From the NCBI GenBank assembly GCA_039964455.1, contig JBDVXK010000010.1, positions 62,001 through 126,000 on the forward strand: a DNA stretch of 64,000 bases, written 5' to 3'. Positions 9,283 through 19,157 of this stretch are shown one piece after another. Position numbers and translations under genes: made by a program. The notes below the pieces were generated by a model. That model was given only the letters and a program-made list of their open reading frames with translations. It did no database searches and was not told where the DNA came from. Each line of letters opens with the position of its first letter. Within the stretch, counting starts at the first letter, position 1. Source of the stretch: CALJFL01 sp039964455 (GTDB lineage: Bacteria > Pseudomonadota > Gammaproteobacteria > Pseudomonadales > Halieaceae).

Positions 9283-10365
9283 GTGTCCGTTGTCATGCAC
9301 ACCCTCCACGTCGACCTGGACGAGAGAAGTTACCCGGTTTATATCGGTCGAGACCTGTTTGACGACACCTCTTTGCTGGGCAGGCACATCAACGGTGCCC
9401 AGGTGGTGTTGGTCAGCAACGATACGGTTGCGCCCATTTATCTGGATCGCGTGCGTGCTGCCATCGGTGAGCGTCAGCTGATTACCGAGGTGATACTTCC
9501 CGACGGTGAGCAATTCAAGACCATAGATACCCTGACACAGATTTTCGATCAGGTGATGGCCGACCGGCACAATCGCAGTACTACTTTTATCGCAGTTGGC
9601 GGGGGCGTTGTCGGTGACATCACCGGTTTTGCTGCGGCCTGTTATCAGCGCGGTGTGCAGTTTATACAGGTGCCCACAACGCTACTGGCGCAAGTGGATT
9701 CCTCAGTGGGGGGCAAAACGGCAGTTAACCATCCGCTGGGCAAGAATATGATAGGTGCATTCTACCAGCCGCAAGCGGTGCTGATTGACACCCAGACCCT
9801 GCATACGCTGCCACCTCGTGAACTGGCAGCGGGCCTGGCGGAAGTCGTCAAATACGGGCTCATTTGCGATGAACCGTTCTATCGCTGGTTGCAGGCGGAT
9901 ATGCCCAAGCTTCTGGCGCGGGAGGAGTCAGCCCTGGCCGAAGCAATAGAGCGCAGCTGTGCGATCAAGGCCCGCGTGGTTGCAGAGGATGAACGTGAGG
10001 CGGGCCTGCGTGCCATTCTCAATCTTGGTCATACGTTTGGCCATGCCATTGAGACGGCGCAAGGCTATGGCAACTGGCTACACGGAGAAGCAGTAGCAGC
10101 GGGGATGGTATTAGCGGCAAGGCTCTCTGCCAGCCGTGGTTGGCTTGCCACCGAAGAGGTTGAGGCGCTGCAACAACTCTTGGCCAGCATGCAGTTGCCG
10201 GTGTCGCCACCCGCGGACATGGCTCCTGCGACCTTCATCGAATTGATGGGACTCGACAAGAAAGTGATTGATGGCCAGATGCGCCTGGTGCTGTTGCGTG
10301 CGCTGGGTACCGCCACCATTGTCGACGACGTCAGTGAAGACGAGCTCTTAGCGCTGCTGGGATAA
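9283..10365 (+). CDS. aroB: 3-dehydroquinate synthase
   Basis: Converts DAHP to 3-dehydroquinate, the second step of aromatic amino acid synthesis, using NAD and a metal ion. The 360 residues carry the family motifs GGGVVGD, VPTTLLAQVDSSVGGKT and NLGHTFGHAIE, with metal-binding Glu and His residues. GTG at 9283 has GAGGA seven bases upstream; an ATG at 9295 is a possible alternative. The gene follows aroK by 58 bases. Confidence 0.96.
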   Translation: MSVVMHTLHVDLDERSYPVYIGRDLFDDTSLLGRHINGAQVVLVSNDTVAPIYLDRVRAAIGERQLITEVILPDGEQFKTIDTLTQIFDQVMADRHNRSTTFIAVGGGVVGDITGFAAACYQRGVQFIQVPTTLLAQVDSSVGGKTAVNHPLGKNMIGAFYQPQAVLIDTQTLHTLPPRELAAGLAEVVKYGLICDEPFYRWLQADMPKLLAREESALAEAIERSCAIKARVVAEDEREAGLRAILNLGHTFGHAIETAQGYGNWLHGEAVAAGMVLAARLSASRGWLATEEVEALQQLLASMQLPVSPPADMAPATFIELMGLDKKVIDGQMRLVLLRALGTATIVDDVSEDELLALLG

Positions 10366-10401
10366 ACCCTTCTTGATCAAAATTTGTCCAGATGTGCCGG
10401 T

Positions 10402-10430
10402 TTGTTCCGTTACCCCCATCTGTGTAAAAT
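10402..10430 (+). promoter_or_regulatory. Possible sigma70-type promoter of gltBD
   Basis: TTGTTC (10402-10407) and TAAAAT (10425-10430) are separated by 17 bases. The -10 matches five of six consensus positions, the -35 only three. It lies in the 149-base spacer after aroB and would leave a leader of about 75 bases ending in a T-rich run just before the gltB ATG. Confidence 0.4.
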
Positions 10431-10514
10431 AGCCTCCCCCTCTTGCCCGAGCGCTGTCGAGGCGCGGGGTTCGACGCAGTAACTTGTTGTTTTTTATATT
10501 TTTTTGGACACACT

Positions 10515-13500
10515 ATGAGCGCAGGCCTCTACAGACCTGAAGAGTTCCGTGACAATTGCGGCTTTGGATTGATTGCCCACACTTCGGGCGATGCCAGTCA
10601 TCGCCTGCTGCAAACGGCAATAGAATCGCTGACCTGCATGACCCACCGCGGGGGCATCGCGGCCGACGGTAAAACCGGCGACGGCTGTGGGTTGCTGATG
10701 CAAATGCCTACCAGCTTCATGCGTACTCTTGCCCAGGAATCCTTCGGCGCCGAGCCGGCCGAACATTTTGCCGTCGGGCAGATATTCCTCTCTACCGACG
10801 AAGAGAAAGCTCGGGCCTCGCGCTTGGCAATGGAACAGGTGTTCAAAGATTTAGGACTGTCTGTGCTTGGCTGGCGCTTGGTCCCCACTGACAGTTCTGT
10901 GTGCGGTGAGATTGCGCTGGACTCGCTGCCGCGTATTGAGCAGGTTTTTGTAGATGCACCGGGTATAGACGAGGCCGACCTGACTACCCGGTTGTTCGTC
11001 GCGCGGCGCAAGGCCGAAATGGCCAATGAGTCGGACGAGGAATTTTACATCTGCAGCTTGTCTGCGCGGGTGATTGCCTACAAAGGTTTGGTAATGCCGG
11101 TAGACCTGCCGCGCTTTTATTCAGACCTCGATGACGAGCGACTGACAACAGCGATTTGCGTATTCCACCAGCGATTCTCCACCAATACCATGCCCAAGTG
11201 GCCATTGGCCCAGCCTTTCCGCCTGCTTGCTCACAATGGTGAGATTAATACTATTGAGGGCAACAGGAATTGGGCCGAGGCAAGAACGGCGGCATTTGAC
11301 ACCGATAAGCTACCCAATATTCGCGATATTGCCCCGCTGGTAAACCGTACCGGTTCCGATTCATCCAGCCTGGATAATATGCTGGATGTGCTGCTGACCG
11401 GCGGTGTAGATATGGCCAGAGCCCTGCGCATGTTGATACCGCCAGCCTGGCAGAATATCGAATCGATGGACCCTGATCTGAAGGCGTTCTACGAGTACCA
11501 CTCCATGCATATGGAGCCCTGGGACGGACCTGCAGGTATTGTTCTCACCGACGGCCGCTATGCGGTTTGCCTGCTGGACCGCAACGGCCTGCGTCCTGCG
11601 CGCTGGGTGACCACCAAGGATGGCTTTATTACTCTGGCGTCCGAGGTAGGCACACACGGCTACCGCGATGAAGATGTCATCGCCAAAGGTCGGGTCGGTC
11701 CGGGACAGATTCTTATGGTCGATACTCATACCGGTGAGCTACTGCAAACCGATGAAATCGATAATCGTCTCAAGTCGCGACACCCCTACAAGCGCTGGCT
11801 AAAGGAAAAGGCTCAGCGAATCGAAGGCACCTTCGGAGGCGAGGCCACCCCCGGTATCGAGTCGGAGGCGCTGGAAAACTACATGAAGATGTTCCAGGTC
11901 AGCTTCGAAGAGCGTGACCAGGTACTCAGGCCGCTGGCGGAAACCGGTAATGAAGCCGTAGGCTCCATGGGCGACGATACGCCAATGGCCGTTCTCTCGC
12001 GTCATCAACGATCGCTTTACGACTACTTCCGGCAAAAATTTGCGCAGGTCACCAACCCGCCTATAGATCCGCTGCGGGAAACTATCGTTATGTCGCTTGA
12101 GACTGACCTTGGTGGTGAGAAAAATGTATTTCATGAAGGGCCAGACCACGCCGACAGGGTGATTCTTACCTCGCCCGTTTTGTCGCAGGGAAAATTTAAC
12201 ACCTTGCTTCAGCTCAACCGACCAGGCTTCGAGGTCAGGGACATCGATTGTACCTATGAGGCCGATAACACCGACCTGAAAAGTGCGCTGCAGGATCTCA
12301 CCGCTCGCGCTGAAACTGCGGTACGCGAGGGCATTACTATTCTGGTGCTGTCTGACAGGGCTGTTGCCAAAGGGCGCTTACCCATTCACAGCTTGCTGGC
12401 AACCGGTGCGGTGCACCATCACCTGATTCGGGCGGGGCTGCGCTGTGATGCGAACATTGTGGTGGAATCGGCTAGCGCCCGTGATTCGCACCAAATAGCC
12501 AGTTTGCTGGGCTTCGGTGCCACCGCGGTATACCCCTACCTCGCCTACAGTGTTTTGGAAGACCTGATTCGTAGCGGTGAATTGCTGGGTGAGCCCAGTG
12601 CCTGTTTTAAAAACTATCGCAAGGGTATCAACAAGGGTCTGCTGAAAATCATGTCCAAGATGGGCATCTCGGCAGTGAGCTCCTACCGAGGTGCACAGCT
12701 GTTTGAAGCGGTGGGCCTGTCCCGCGAGGTTACTGATATAGCTTTCTGCGGTGTGGCGTCACGCATCCAGGGCAGTGGTTTCGCGGAACTTGAAGAAGAG
12801 CAGAAGAGTCTGGCACGTGACGCATGGTCACAACGCAAAACTATTCAGCAGGGAGGCCTGCTCAAGTATGTTCATGGTCAGGAATACCACGCTTTTAACC
12901 CCGACGTGGTTACGACCCTGCAGGAGGCCGTTGCTACCGGCGATTACGCCACCTATTCCCGCTACGCCGCTTTGGTTAACGAGCGGCCTGTGGCAACCCT
13001 GCGCGACCTGCTGAAACCAGTAGAGGCGCAGAGCCCGCTGGCGCTGGAAGAAGTAGAGCCTATAGAGAATATCCTGCGTCGCTTTGACTCTGCGGGGATG
13101 TCATTGGGAGCCCTGAGCCCGGAGGCTCACGAGGGCCTGGCTGCGGCCATGAATCGCATGGGCGCTCGCTCCAACTCCGGTGAGGGAGGTGAAGATCCCA
13201 AGCGTTTTGGTACCGAGCGCGTTTCCAAGATCAAGCAAATCGCTTCTGGTCGTTTTGGCGTGACACCGCATTATCTCGTCAATGCCGAGGTGCTCCAGAT
13301 CAAGGTAGCTCAGGGCGCCAAGCCTGGTGAAGGTGGCCAGTTGCCGGGCGGTAAGGTCAATGACCTGATTGCCAACCTGCGCTATTCGGTACCGGGGGTA
13401 ACCCTGATTTCGCCGCCGCCGCATCACGATATTTATTCTATCGAGGATTTGGCGCAGCTGATTTACGACCTCAAGCAGGTTAATCCCAGTGCACTGGTGT

Positions 13501-14957
13501 CAGTGAAGCTGGTATCCGAGCCAGGCGTGGGCACAATTGCTGCCGGCGTTGCCAAGGCCTACGCTGACCTGATTACCATTAGTGGCTACGATGGGGGCAC
13601 AGCGGCCAGCCCGCTTACCTCCATACGTTACGCTGGTTCCCCCTGGGAGTTGGGCTTGGCGGAAGTACAACAGACCTTGCGCGGCAATAATCTGCGCGGG
13701 ACTATCCGGCTGCAGACCGACGGAGGACTGAAGACCGGCCTTGACGTAATCAAGGCTGCGATACTGGGCGCTGAAAGTTTCGGCTTTGGTACGGCTCCTA
13801 TGGTGGCGTTGGGCTGTAAATACCTGCGTATCTGCCACCTGAATAACTGCGCGACTGGCGTTGCCACCCAGAACCAGAAACTGCGCGAGGATCATTTTAA
13901 CGGCACCGTTGAGATGGTGGTGAACCTGTTCACCTTCATCGCTACCGAGACCCGTGAGTGGCTTGCTCGCCTTGGCGTTCCATCACTTGAGGCGCTGATA
14001 GGCCGCACCGATTTGTTGGCCTGTCTTCCGGGCGAAACGGACAAGCAGGCCGGCCTGGACCTGTCGCCTATCCTGCACAAGGACCCATCGGCTGATGGCC
14101 AGCCTGAGTTTTGCCAGGTCAGCTCAAATGATCCTTTTGACCGCGGTGAAAAAGCCGAACAGATGGTTGCCGCTGCGCTAGGTTCCATTGAGAGTCAGTC
14201 GGGAGGCGAGTTCAGCTTCTCTGTGACCAACTGTGACCGATCCATCGGTGCTCGCCTGTCAGGAGAGATCGCCCGTCGCTATGGCAACACCGGGATGGAA
14301 AATAATCCTGTTGTACTGCGCCTGAAAGGTACGGCCGGACAGAGTTTCGGCGTCTGGAACGCCGGCGGTCTGCATATGTATCTCGAGGGCGATTCCAACG
14401 ACTACGTGGGTAAGGGCATGGCCGGCGGTAAGTTGGTTGTGTATCCGCCGTTAGTCAGTCAGTTCAAATCGCACGAAACAACCATTATCGGCAACACCTG
14501 TTTGTATGGTGCCACCGGTGGCCGTTTGTTTGCAGCTGGTATTGCCGGCGAGCGCTTCGCTGTGCGCAACAGCGGAGCTCACGCAGTGGTTGAGGGAGCA
14601 GGGGACCACTGCTGTGAATATATGACCGGCGGTAGCATTACTGTACTGGGCTCCACGGGCGTTAACTTCGGTGCCGGAATGACTGGTGGTTTCGCCTACG
14701 TGCTGGACCTGGATCGCTCCTTCATCGACAAGTACAACAGCGAATTGGTCGAGATTCATCGGGTTAACTCAGAGTATATGGAGCCTTACCGCTACCATTT
14801 GCGCAATAACATCAAGGAATTCACTGAGGAAACCGGCTCAGAGTGGGGCGCCACACTGCTGGATAATTTTGAGGATTACGTGGGTAAGTTCTGGCTGGTG
14901 AAGCCTAAGGCCGCGGACCTGGATCGCCTGTTGTCGCGTTTGCGCAACACGGATTGA
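10515..14957 (+). CDS. gltB: Glutamate synthase (NADPH) large subunit
   Basis: Makes glutamate from glutamine and 2-oxoglutarate; with glutamine synthetase it is the main ammonium assimilation route. The chosen ATG at 10515 gives 1480 residues. A short propeptide precedes the sequence DNCGFGLIAH, in which Cys15 becomes the N-terminal nucleophile of the class II glutaminase domain. A central domain and the FMN-binding synthase domain follow. Three cysteines in CKYLRICHLNNC bind the 3Fe-4S cluster, and the C-terminal GXGXG-type beta helix is present (GGKLVVYPP, GATGGRLF, MTGG). A longer reading from TTG at 10443 is rejected because the extra residues are unlike the family. gltD follows after 24 bases. 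Confidence 0.96.
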   Translation: MSAGLYRPEEFRDNCGFGLIAHTSGDASHRLLQTAIESLTCMTHRGGIAADGKTGDGCGLLMQMPTSFMRTLAQESFGAEPAEHFAVGQIFLSTDEEKARASRLAMEQVFKDLGLSVLGWRLVPTDSSVCGEIALDSLPRIEQVFVDAPGIDEADLTTRLFVARRKAEMANESDEEFYICSLSARVIAYKGLVMPVDLPRFYSDLDDERLTTAICVFHQRFSTNTMPKWPLAQPFRLLAHNGEINTIEGNRNWAEARTAAFDTDKLPNIRDIAPLVNRTGSDSSSLDNMLDVLLTGGVDMARALRMLIPPAWQNIESMDPDLKAFYEYHSMHMEPWDGPAGIVLTDGRYAVCLLDRNGLRPARWVTTKDGFITLASEVGTHGYRDEDVIAKGRVGPGQILMVDTHTGELLQTDEIDNRLKSRHPYKRWLKEKAQRIEGTFGGEATPGIESEALENYMKMFQVSFEERDQVLRPLAETGNEAVGSMGDDTPMAVLSRHQRSLYDYFRQKFAQVTNPPIDPLRETIVMSLETDLGGEKNVFHEGPDHADRVILTSPVLSQGKFNTLLQLNRPGFEVRDIDCTYEADNTDLKSALQDLTARAETAVREGITILVLSDRAVAKGRLPIHSLLATGAVHHHLIRAGLRCDANIVVESASARDSHQIASLLGFGATAVYPYLAYSVLEDLIRSGELLGEPSACFKNYRKGINKGLLKIMSKMGISAVSSYRGAQLFEAVGLSREVTDIAFCGVASRIQGSGFAELEEEQKSLARDAWSQRKTIQQGGLLKYVHGQEYHAFNPDVVTTLQEAVATGDYATYSRYAALVNERPVATLRDLLKPVEAQSPLALEEVEPIENILRRFDSAGMSLGALSPEAHEGLAAAMNRMGARSNSGEGGEDPKRFGTERVSKIKQIASGRFGVTPHYLVNAEVLQIKVAQGAKPGEGGQLPGGKVNDLIANLRYSVPGVTLISPPPHHDIYSIEDLAQLIYDLKQVNPSALVSVKLVSEPGVGTIAAGVAKAYADLITISGYDGGTAASPLTSIRYAGSPWELGLAEVQQTLRGNNLRGTIRLQTDGGLKTGLDVIKAAILGAESFGFGTAPMVALGCKYLRICHLNNCATGVATQNQKLREDHFNGTVEMVVNLFTFIATETREWLARLGVPSLEALIGRTDLLACLPGETDKQAGLDLSPILHKDPSADGQPEFCQVSSNDPFDRGEKAEQMVAAALGSIESQSGGEFSFSVTNCDRSIGARLSGEIARRYGNTGMENNPVVLRLKGTAGQSFGVWNAGGLHMYLEGDSNDYVGKGMAGGKLVVYPPLVSQFKSHETTIIGNTCLYGATGGRLFAAGIAGERFAVRNSGAHAVVEGAGDHCCEYMTGGSITVLGSTGVNFGAGMTGGFAYVLDLDRSFIDKYNSELVEIHRVNSEYMEPYRYHLRNNIKEFTEETGSEWGATLLDNFEDYVGKFWLVKPKAADLDRLLSRLRNTD

Positions 14958-14981
14958 TGGCCGGGATACGGGAAGAGAAAC

Positions 14982-16403
14982 ATGACTAAACGCCTGTCTA
15001 ATGATTTCCAGTTTGTTGATGTCGGTCGTAATGACCCCGACACCAAAGCGGCGCAGTCTCGGAAAACCGAGTACGTGGAAATCTACGAGCCGTTCACCCA
15101 GGAGCAGGTAGCTGAGCAGTCGCACCGTTGTCTGGAGTGCGGGAACCCCTACTGTGAATGGAAGTGCCCGGTGCACAACTTCATTCCCAATTGGTTGAAG
15201 CTGGTTGCTGAGGGCAACATATTCGAGGCTGCCGAGCTCAGTCACCAGACCAACACCCTGCCAGAGGTTTGCGGTCGCGTTTGTCCGCAAGATCGCTTGT
15301 GCGAGGGTGCTTGTACGCTCAACGACGGATTTGGCGCAGTCACTATTGGTGCATCGGAAAAGTACATCACCGATACCGCCCTGGCCATGGGCTGGCGCCC
15401 CGACCTTTCAGGTGTGACGCCCACAGACAAAAAAGTGGCAATCATAGGGGCTGGCCCTGCGGGCCTGGGTTGCGCCGATGTGCTGGCGCGCAACGGGGTC
15501 AAGTCGGTAGTGTTTGATCGTTATCCTGAGATTGGCGGGCTGCTGACATTCGGTATCCCGGAGTTCAAGCTGGAAAAGTCAGTGATGACCCTGCGTCGTG
15601 AAATCTTCGAAGGTATGGGTATCGAATTCAGGCTCAACACTGAGGTGGGTACTGACATCATGCCCGGCGAGCTGATGGAGCAATTCGATGCAGTATTCCT
15701 TGGCATGGGCACTTACGCTTCCATGCGAGGTAATTTCCCCGGAGAGAATCTGCCCGGTGTTTACGAGGCACTGCCGTTTCTGGTGGGTAATGTGAATCAC
15801 AATCTGGGCTTTGAACAGAAGCCCGATGATTACGTCAACCTGAAGGGCAAGCGGGTCGTGGTTCTGGGCGGCGGGGATACAGCGATGGACTGTGTGCGAA
15901 CCGCGGTACGCCAGCAGGCTGAACATGTGATTTGTGCCTACCGTCGCGATGAGGTCAATATGCCGGGCTCCCGGCGCGAGGTGAAAAATGCCCGCGAGGA
16001 GGGCGTCGAGTTCCTGTTCAATCGTCAGCCTATAGAGGTGGTGGAATACTTTGGCCAGGCCTGTGGTGTAAAAATGATTGAGACGCGACTGGGCGAGGCG
16101 GACACAGATGGTCGTCGTCGACCGGAGCCCATTGACGGCAGTGAACAGGTTCTTGAGGCGGACGCGGTCATTGTCGCCTTCGGCTTCCAGCCAGATCCTC
16201 CGGCCTGGTTCCAGGAGGTCGATGTGCAAACCAATGATTGGGATGGCGTGGTGGCCGAAGAGCATCAAGCCTTCAAATTCCAGACGACTAACCCGAAGGT
16301 TTTTGCGGGTGGCGACATGGTGCGAGGTTCAGACCTGGTCGTAACCGCTATCTGGGAGGGCCGACAGGCCGCGGAGGGCATTCTCGATTACCTCGAGGTG
16401 TAA
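14982..16403 (+). CDS. gltD: Glutamate synthase (NADPH) small subunit
   Basis: Oxidises NADPH and passes electrons through FAD and iron-sulfur clusters to GltB. The 473 residues contain N-terminal cysteine motifs for 4Fe-4S clusters (CLECGNPYCEWKCP and CGRVCPQDRLCEGAC), a first dinucleotide-binding motif GAGPAGLGCA near 150 for FAD, and a second GGGDTAMD near 290 for NADPH. Length is normal for GltD. It is cotranscribed with gltB. Confidence 0.96.
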   Translation: MTKRLSNDFQFVDVGRNDPDTKAAQSRKTEYVEIYEPFTQEQVAEQSHRCLECGNPYCEWKCPVHNFIPNWLKLVAEGNIFEAAELSHQTNTLPEVCGRVCPQDRLCEGACTLNDGFGAVTIGASEKYITDTALAMGWRPDLSGVTPTDKKVAIIGAGPAGLGCADVLARNGVKSVVFDRYPEIGGLLTFGIPEFKLEKSVMTLRREIFEGMGIEFRLNTEVGTDIMPGELMEQFDAVFLGMGTYASMRGNFPGENLPGVYEALPFLVGNVNHNLGFEQKPDDYVNLKGKRVVVLGGGDTAMDCVRTAVRQQAEHVICAYRRDEVNMPGSRREVKNAREEGVEFLFNRQPIEVVEYFGQACGVKMIETRLGEADTDGRRRPEPIDGSEQVLEADAVIVAFGFQPDPPAWFQEVDVQTNDWDGVVAEEHQAFKFQTTNPKVFAGGDMVRGSDLVVTAIWEGRQAAEGILDYLEV

Positions 16404-16417
16404 CGGCTTAGCTTCCT

Positions 16418-17485
16418 ATGACTGAATTGAAAAACGACCGATTCCTGCGGGCGCTGATGCGTCAGCCTGTTGACCGTACGCCTATCTGGATGATGCGCCA
16501 GGCCGGTCGCTATCTTCCTGAGTACCGCCAAACGCGCAAGCAGGCTGGTTCGTTCATGGATGTGTGCACCAATCCCGAGCTCGCCTGCGAAGTCACCATG
16601 CAACCCCTGCGGCGCTACCCTATGGATGCCGCTATCCTTTTCTCCGATATTCTTACTATTCCTGATGCACTCGGGCTTGGACTCTATTTTGAGGAAGGAG
16701 AAGGCCCCAGATTTCGTAAGACTGTGCGCAGTGAAGAAGATCTGGCGGGACTCAATACGATACGTGCTGAAGACGACCTGTCCTATGTGATGAATGCGGT
16801 GTCTACGATTCGGTCCGAGCTGAATGGCAGTGTGCCACTCATTGGGTTTTCGGGCAGCCCCTGGACCCTGGCCACTTACATGATCGAAGGCGGTTCTTCC
16901 AAGGATTTCAGCCGTGCCAAAACCATGGCGTATGATCAACCGGAGCTGATGCATGCCTTACTGGGTTTGCTGGCCGACGCTGTTGCGGACTATCTGTCGG
17001 CGCAGGTTGCCGCCGGAGCCCAGGCCCTGCAGATTTTCGATACCTGGGGTGGTGCGCTGAGTGCTGCCGGTTATCGTGAGTTTTCCCTGAAGTATATGCA
17101 GCGGATTATTGCCCGGTTACCAACGGAGTCCGAGGGACGACCTGTGCCGGTGATCGTGTTCACCAAAGGCGGTGGCCAGTGGCTGAGTGCAATTGCCGAC
17201 TGCGGCGCTCAGGCTGTCGGGATAGATTGGACCACAGATATACGGATTGCGCGTGAACAGGTGGGCGAGAGGGTTTCCCTGCAGGGCAATATGGATCCTA
17301 TGATGCTATTTGCATCGCCAGGTAGAATCCGCGAAGAAGTTGCTGGCATTCTGGCTGGCTTTGGCCACGGCAGTGGCCACGTGTTTAATCTGGGTCATGG
17401 CATTACACCGGGCGTAAACCCCGATCACGTTACCGCCTTTGTGGATGCAGTTCAGGAACTGTCACCGCAATATCATCAGTCCTGA
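16418..17485 (+). CDS. hemE: Uroporphyrinogen decarboxylase
   Basis: Decarboxylates uroporphyrinogen III to coproporphyrinogen III in heme synthesis. The 355 residues contain the N-terminal signature WMMRQAGRYLPEYR, the catalytic-region FSDILTIPDALG, GFSGSPWTLATYM and the C-terminal NLGHGITPGVNPDHV. Length matches the family. The start ATG at 16418 is 14 bases after gltD, so it may be read from the glt transcript. It converges with cysE; the two stops are 9 bases apart. Confidence 0.96.
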   Translation: MTELKNDRFLRALMRQPVDRTPIWMMRQAGRYLPEYRQTRKQAGSFMDVCTNPELACEVTMQPLRRYPMDAAILFSDILTIPDALGLGLYFEEGEGPRFRKTVRSEEDLAGLNTIRAEDDLSYVMNAVSTIRSELNGSVPLIGFSGSPWTLATYMIEGGSSKDFSRAKTMAYDQPELMHALLGLLADAVADYLSAQVAAGAQALQIFDTWGGALSAAGYREFSLKYMQRIIARLPTESEGRPVPVIVFTKGGGQWLSAIADCGAQAVGIDWTTDIRIAREQVGERVSLQGNMDPMMLFASPGRIREEVAGILAGFGHGSGHVFNLGHGITPGVNPDHVTAFVDAVQELSPQYHQS

Positions 17486-17494
17486 GGGATAGAC

Positions 17495-18319
17495 TCAGCC
17501 GCTTTGCTGCTTGGCCGCCTCGGCTGATTCATCGCAGCAGAAATCATGTTCCATCTCGAGTGCTGGCTGGTCTGAAGCCGGTCGGCCAACCACTTTCGCG
17601 GGTACCCCCGCAACGGTGGTGTGTGGCGGCACCTCGTCCAGGACAACGCTGCCTGCGCCCACCTTGGCACCCTCACCAACCTCGATGTTGCCCAGTATCT
17701 TGGCGCCCGCACTGATCAATACACCGTCCCCGATCTTCGGGTGACGATCGCCTTCGTCTTTACCGGTGCCGCCCAGAGTTACCGACTGCAGGATGGACAC
17801 ATTGTTGCCAACGATCGCAGTTTCGCCAATCACCAGCCCTGTAGCGTGGTCCAGCATAATGCCGTGGCCAAGCTCTGCCGCGGGGTGTATATCAACACCG
17901 AATTCAGAGGACATCCGGTTCTGGAAGAAAAGCGCCAGCGACTCACGCCCCTGCTGCCACAGCCAATGTGCTACCCGGTAGGTTTCCAGTGCGTGGAAGC
18001 CCTTGAAGTAGAGAAACGGGATGTAAAGCTCGTGGCATGCCGAGTCACGCTCCATGACAGCGCAGAGATCTGCGCGAACCTTCTCCAAAATGCAGGTGTC
18101 ACTCCTGAAAGCTTCCAACATTACTTCCCGCAACAGCAGTGAAGAAGCTGTCGGGCTATCCAGTTGGTTGGCCAGGTGAAAGCTGAGCGCGCGCTCCAGC
18201 TCAGCGTGATTCAGGATGGTTGCGTGCAGAAAGCTGGCAAGTATGGGCTCGTCCGCCGCGTGCATCGCGGTTTCCTCGCGAATTCTCAACCAAACCTTGT
18301 CTTCGTTACTGGGTGACAT
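17495..18319 (-). CDS. cysE: Serine O-acetyltransferase
   Basis: Acetylates serine with acetyl-CoA to O-acetylserine, the first step of cysteine synthesis. The protein has 274 residues: an N-terminal helical domain, then a left-handed parallel beta-helix of hexapeptide repeats. Catalytic-region histidines lie in LDHATG and GDRHPKIG, and the family signature VAGVPAKVVG follows. The chosen ATG at 18319 has AGGT a few bases upstream; a longer reading frame to 18346 has no support. The C-terminal tail, which in this family binds cysteine synthase and mediates feedback control, is extended and contains a Cys-Cys pair, so the usual terminal isoleucine is missing. Confidence 0.93.
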   Translation of the reverse strand: MSPSNEDKVWLRIREETAMHAADEPILASFLHATILNHAELERALSFHLANQLDSPTASSLLLREVMLEAFRSDTCILEKVRADLCAVMERDSACHELYIPFLYFKGFHALETYRVAHWLWQQGRESLALFFQNRMSSEFGVDIHPAAELGHGIMLDHATGLVIGETAIVGNNVSILQSVTLGGTGKDEGDRHPKIGDGVLISAGAKILGNIEVGEGAKVGAGSVVLDEVPPHTTVAGVPAKVVGRPASDQPALEMEHDFCCDESAEAAKQQSG

Positions 18320-18369
18320 AAGCCTACCTCGTCTTGAACCCGCCACTTTAGCTTATCGGCGAGGAATCG

Positions 18370-19035
18370 TCACATGCCCGTGGGCCTCACGTCGCCTCGG
18401 TAGCGCCATAGGGGGTGCCCACTGTCGGCATATTTTTGCTCGAACAGGGTCAGTGCGCTGCCCTGCATAACAAATTGGGATACGTAGCCGGGTGTGCCGG
18501 CGAGGTGCAGGGCGAGGCCGAACTCCTCTGCGTAGATCTGCCAGTTGGTACGCAGCTCTATCGAACCCCCCAGAGCCAATAGCAGAGGGAAAGCTGGATG
18601 CCCATGTATGCGGCGCTTCAGGTGTGAGCGCTTGGGCCAGGGGTTGGGGTAGAGCAGGTAATGATGGCTAAGGGTGATTCCCGCTTCCACCAGTAGCAGC
18701 CATAATGGCTCACACTCAGCACGCAACAAGAGATAGTTGTCCTGCGAGTGACTATGGCGTGACAGGCGCTGGGCCGATTGGTCGATGCCTACCACCAGAT
18801 GATCCGGGTGGCGCGCGGCAAGCTGTGCGGTGCTAAGGCCCGTGCCGCAAAACGAGTCGAGAATCAGTGGCCTGTTCTGCTCCGCGATGCTGGCATTGAT
18901 CGCATCGAATGCCTCGCTGTTGAAGTCAGCAACAGGCTTTTGCCAGCGTGCCTGCATGTGACGCCGCAGCAATTCAGGCAGCCCGGGGTGCGTATGCTGC
19001 TGATTACTTCTGACCTGTCTGGAAGCTGTCCGCAC
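18370..19035 (-). CDS. TrmB-like SAM-dependent tRNA methyltransferase, divergent
   Basis: Related to tRNA (guanine-N7-)-methyltransferase TrmB. The evidence is the segment YPNPWPKRSHLKRRI, which matches the DPWPKKRHHKRR signature of that family, preceded by a Rossmann SAM-binding motif LDSFCGTG. The 221 residues lack the usual EIGFGMG form of motif I, and the first residue of the signature is Asn rather than Asp, so substrate or activity may differ from housekeeping TrmB. The start is GTG at 19035. It precedes cysE by 50 bases on the same strand and is divergent from the acyltransferase gene. I cannot tell whether the cell has another trmB elsewhere. Confidence 0.75.
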   Translation of the reverse strand: MRTASRQVRSNQQHTHPGLPELLRRHMQARWQKPVADFNSEAFDAINASIAEQNRPLILDSFCGTGLSTAQLAARHPDHLVVGIDQSAQRLSRHSHSQDNYLLLRAECEPLWLLLVEAGITLSHHYLLYPNPWPKRSHLKRRIHGHPAFPLLLALGGSIELRTNWQIYAEEFGLALHLAGTPGYVSQFVMQGSALTLFEQKYADSGHPLWRYRGDVRPTGM

Positions 19036-19157
19036 GCGTGCCGTGCTCCTGTAAACTGGGTAGAAAAATCAGACCGACATTTGATGTCAGTCAGTGCCCC
19101 TGAGATCATAAGGGCTCAGACTCCCCTGATCTACCGAAATGGATACCGAGCAACGCG

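Noticed and set aside
10443..10514. Upstream extension of gltB from TTG 10443
   Set aside because: The extra residues are unlike GltB propeptides and cover the likely leader; ATG 10515 puts Cys15 at the expected processing site.
17621..18142. 173-codon open frame opposite cysE
   Set aside because: Mirror of the hexapeptide-repeat codons of cysE; no independent support.
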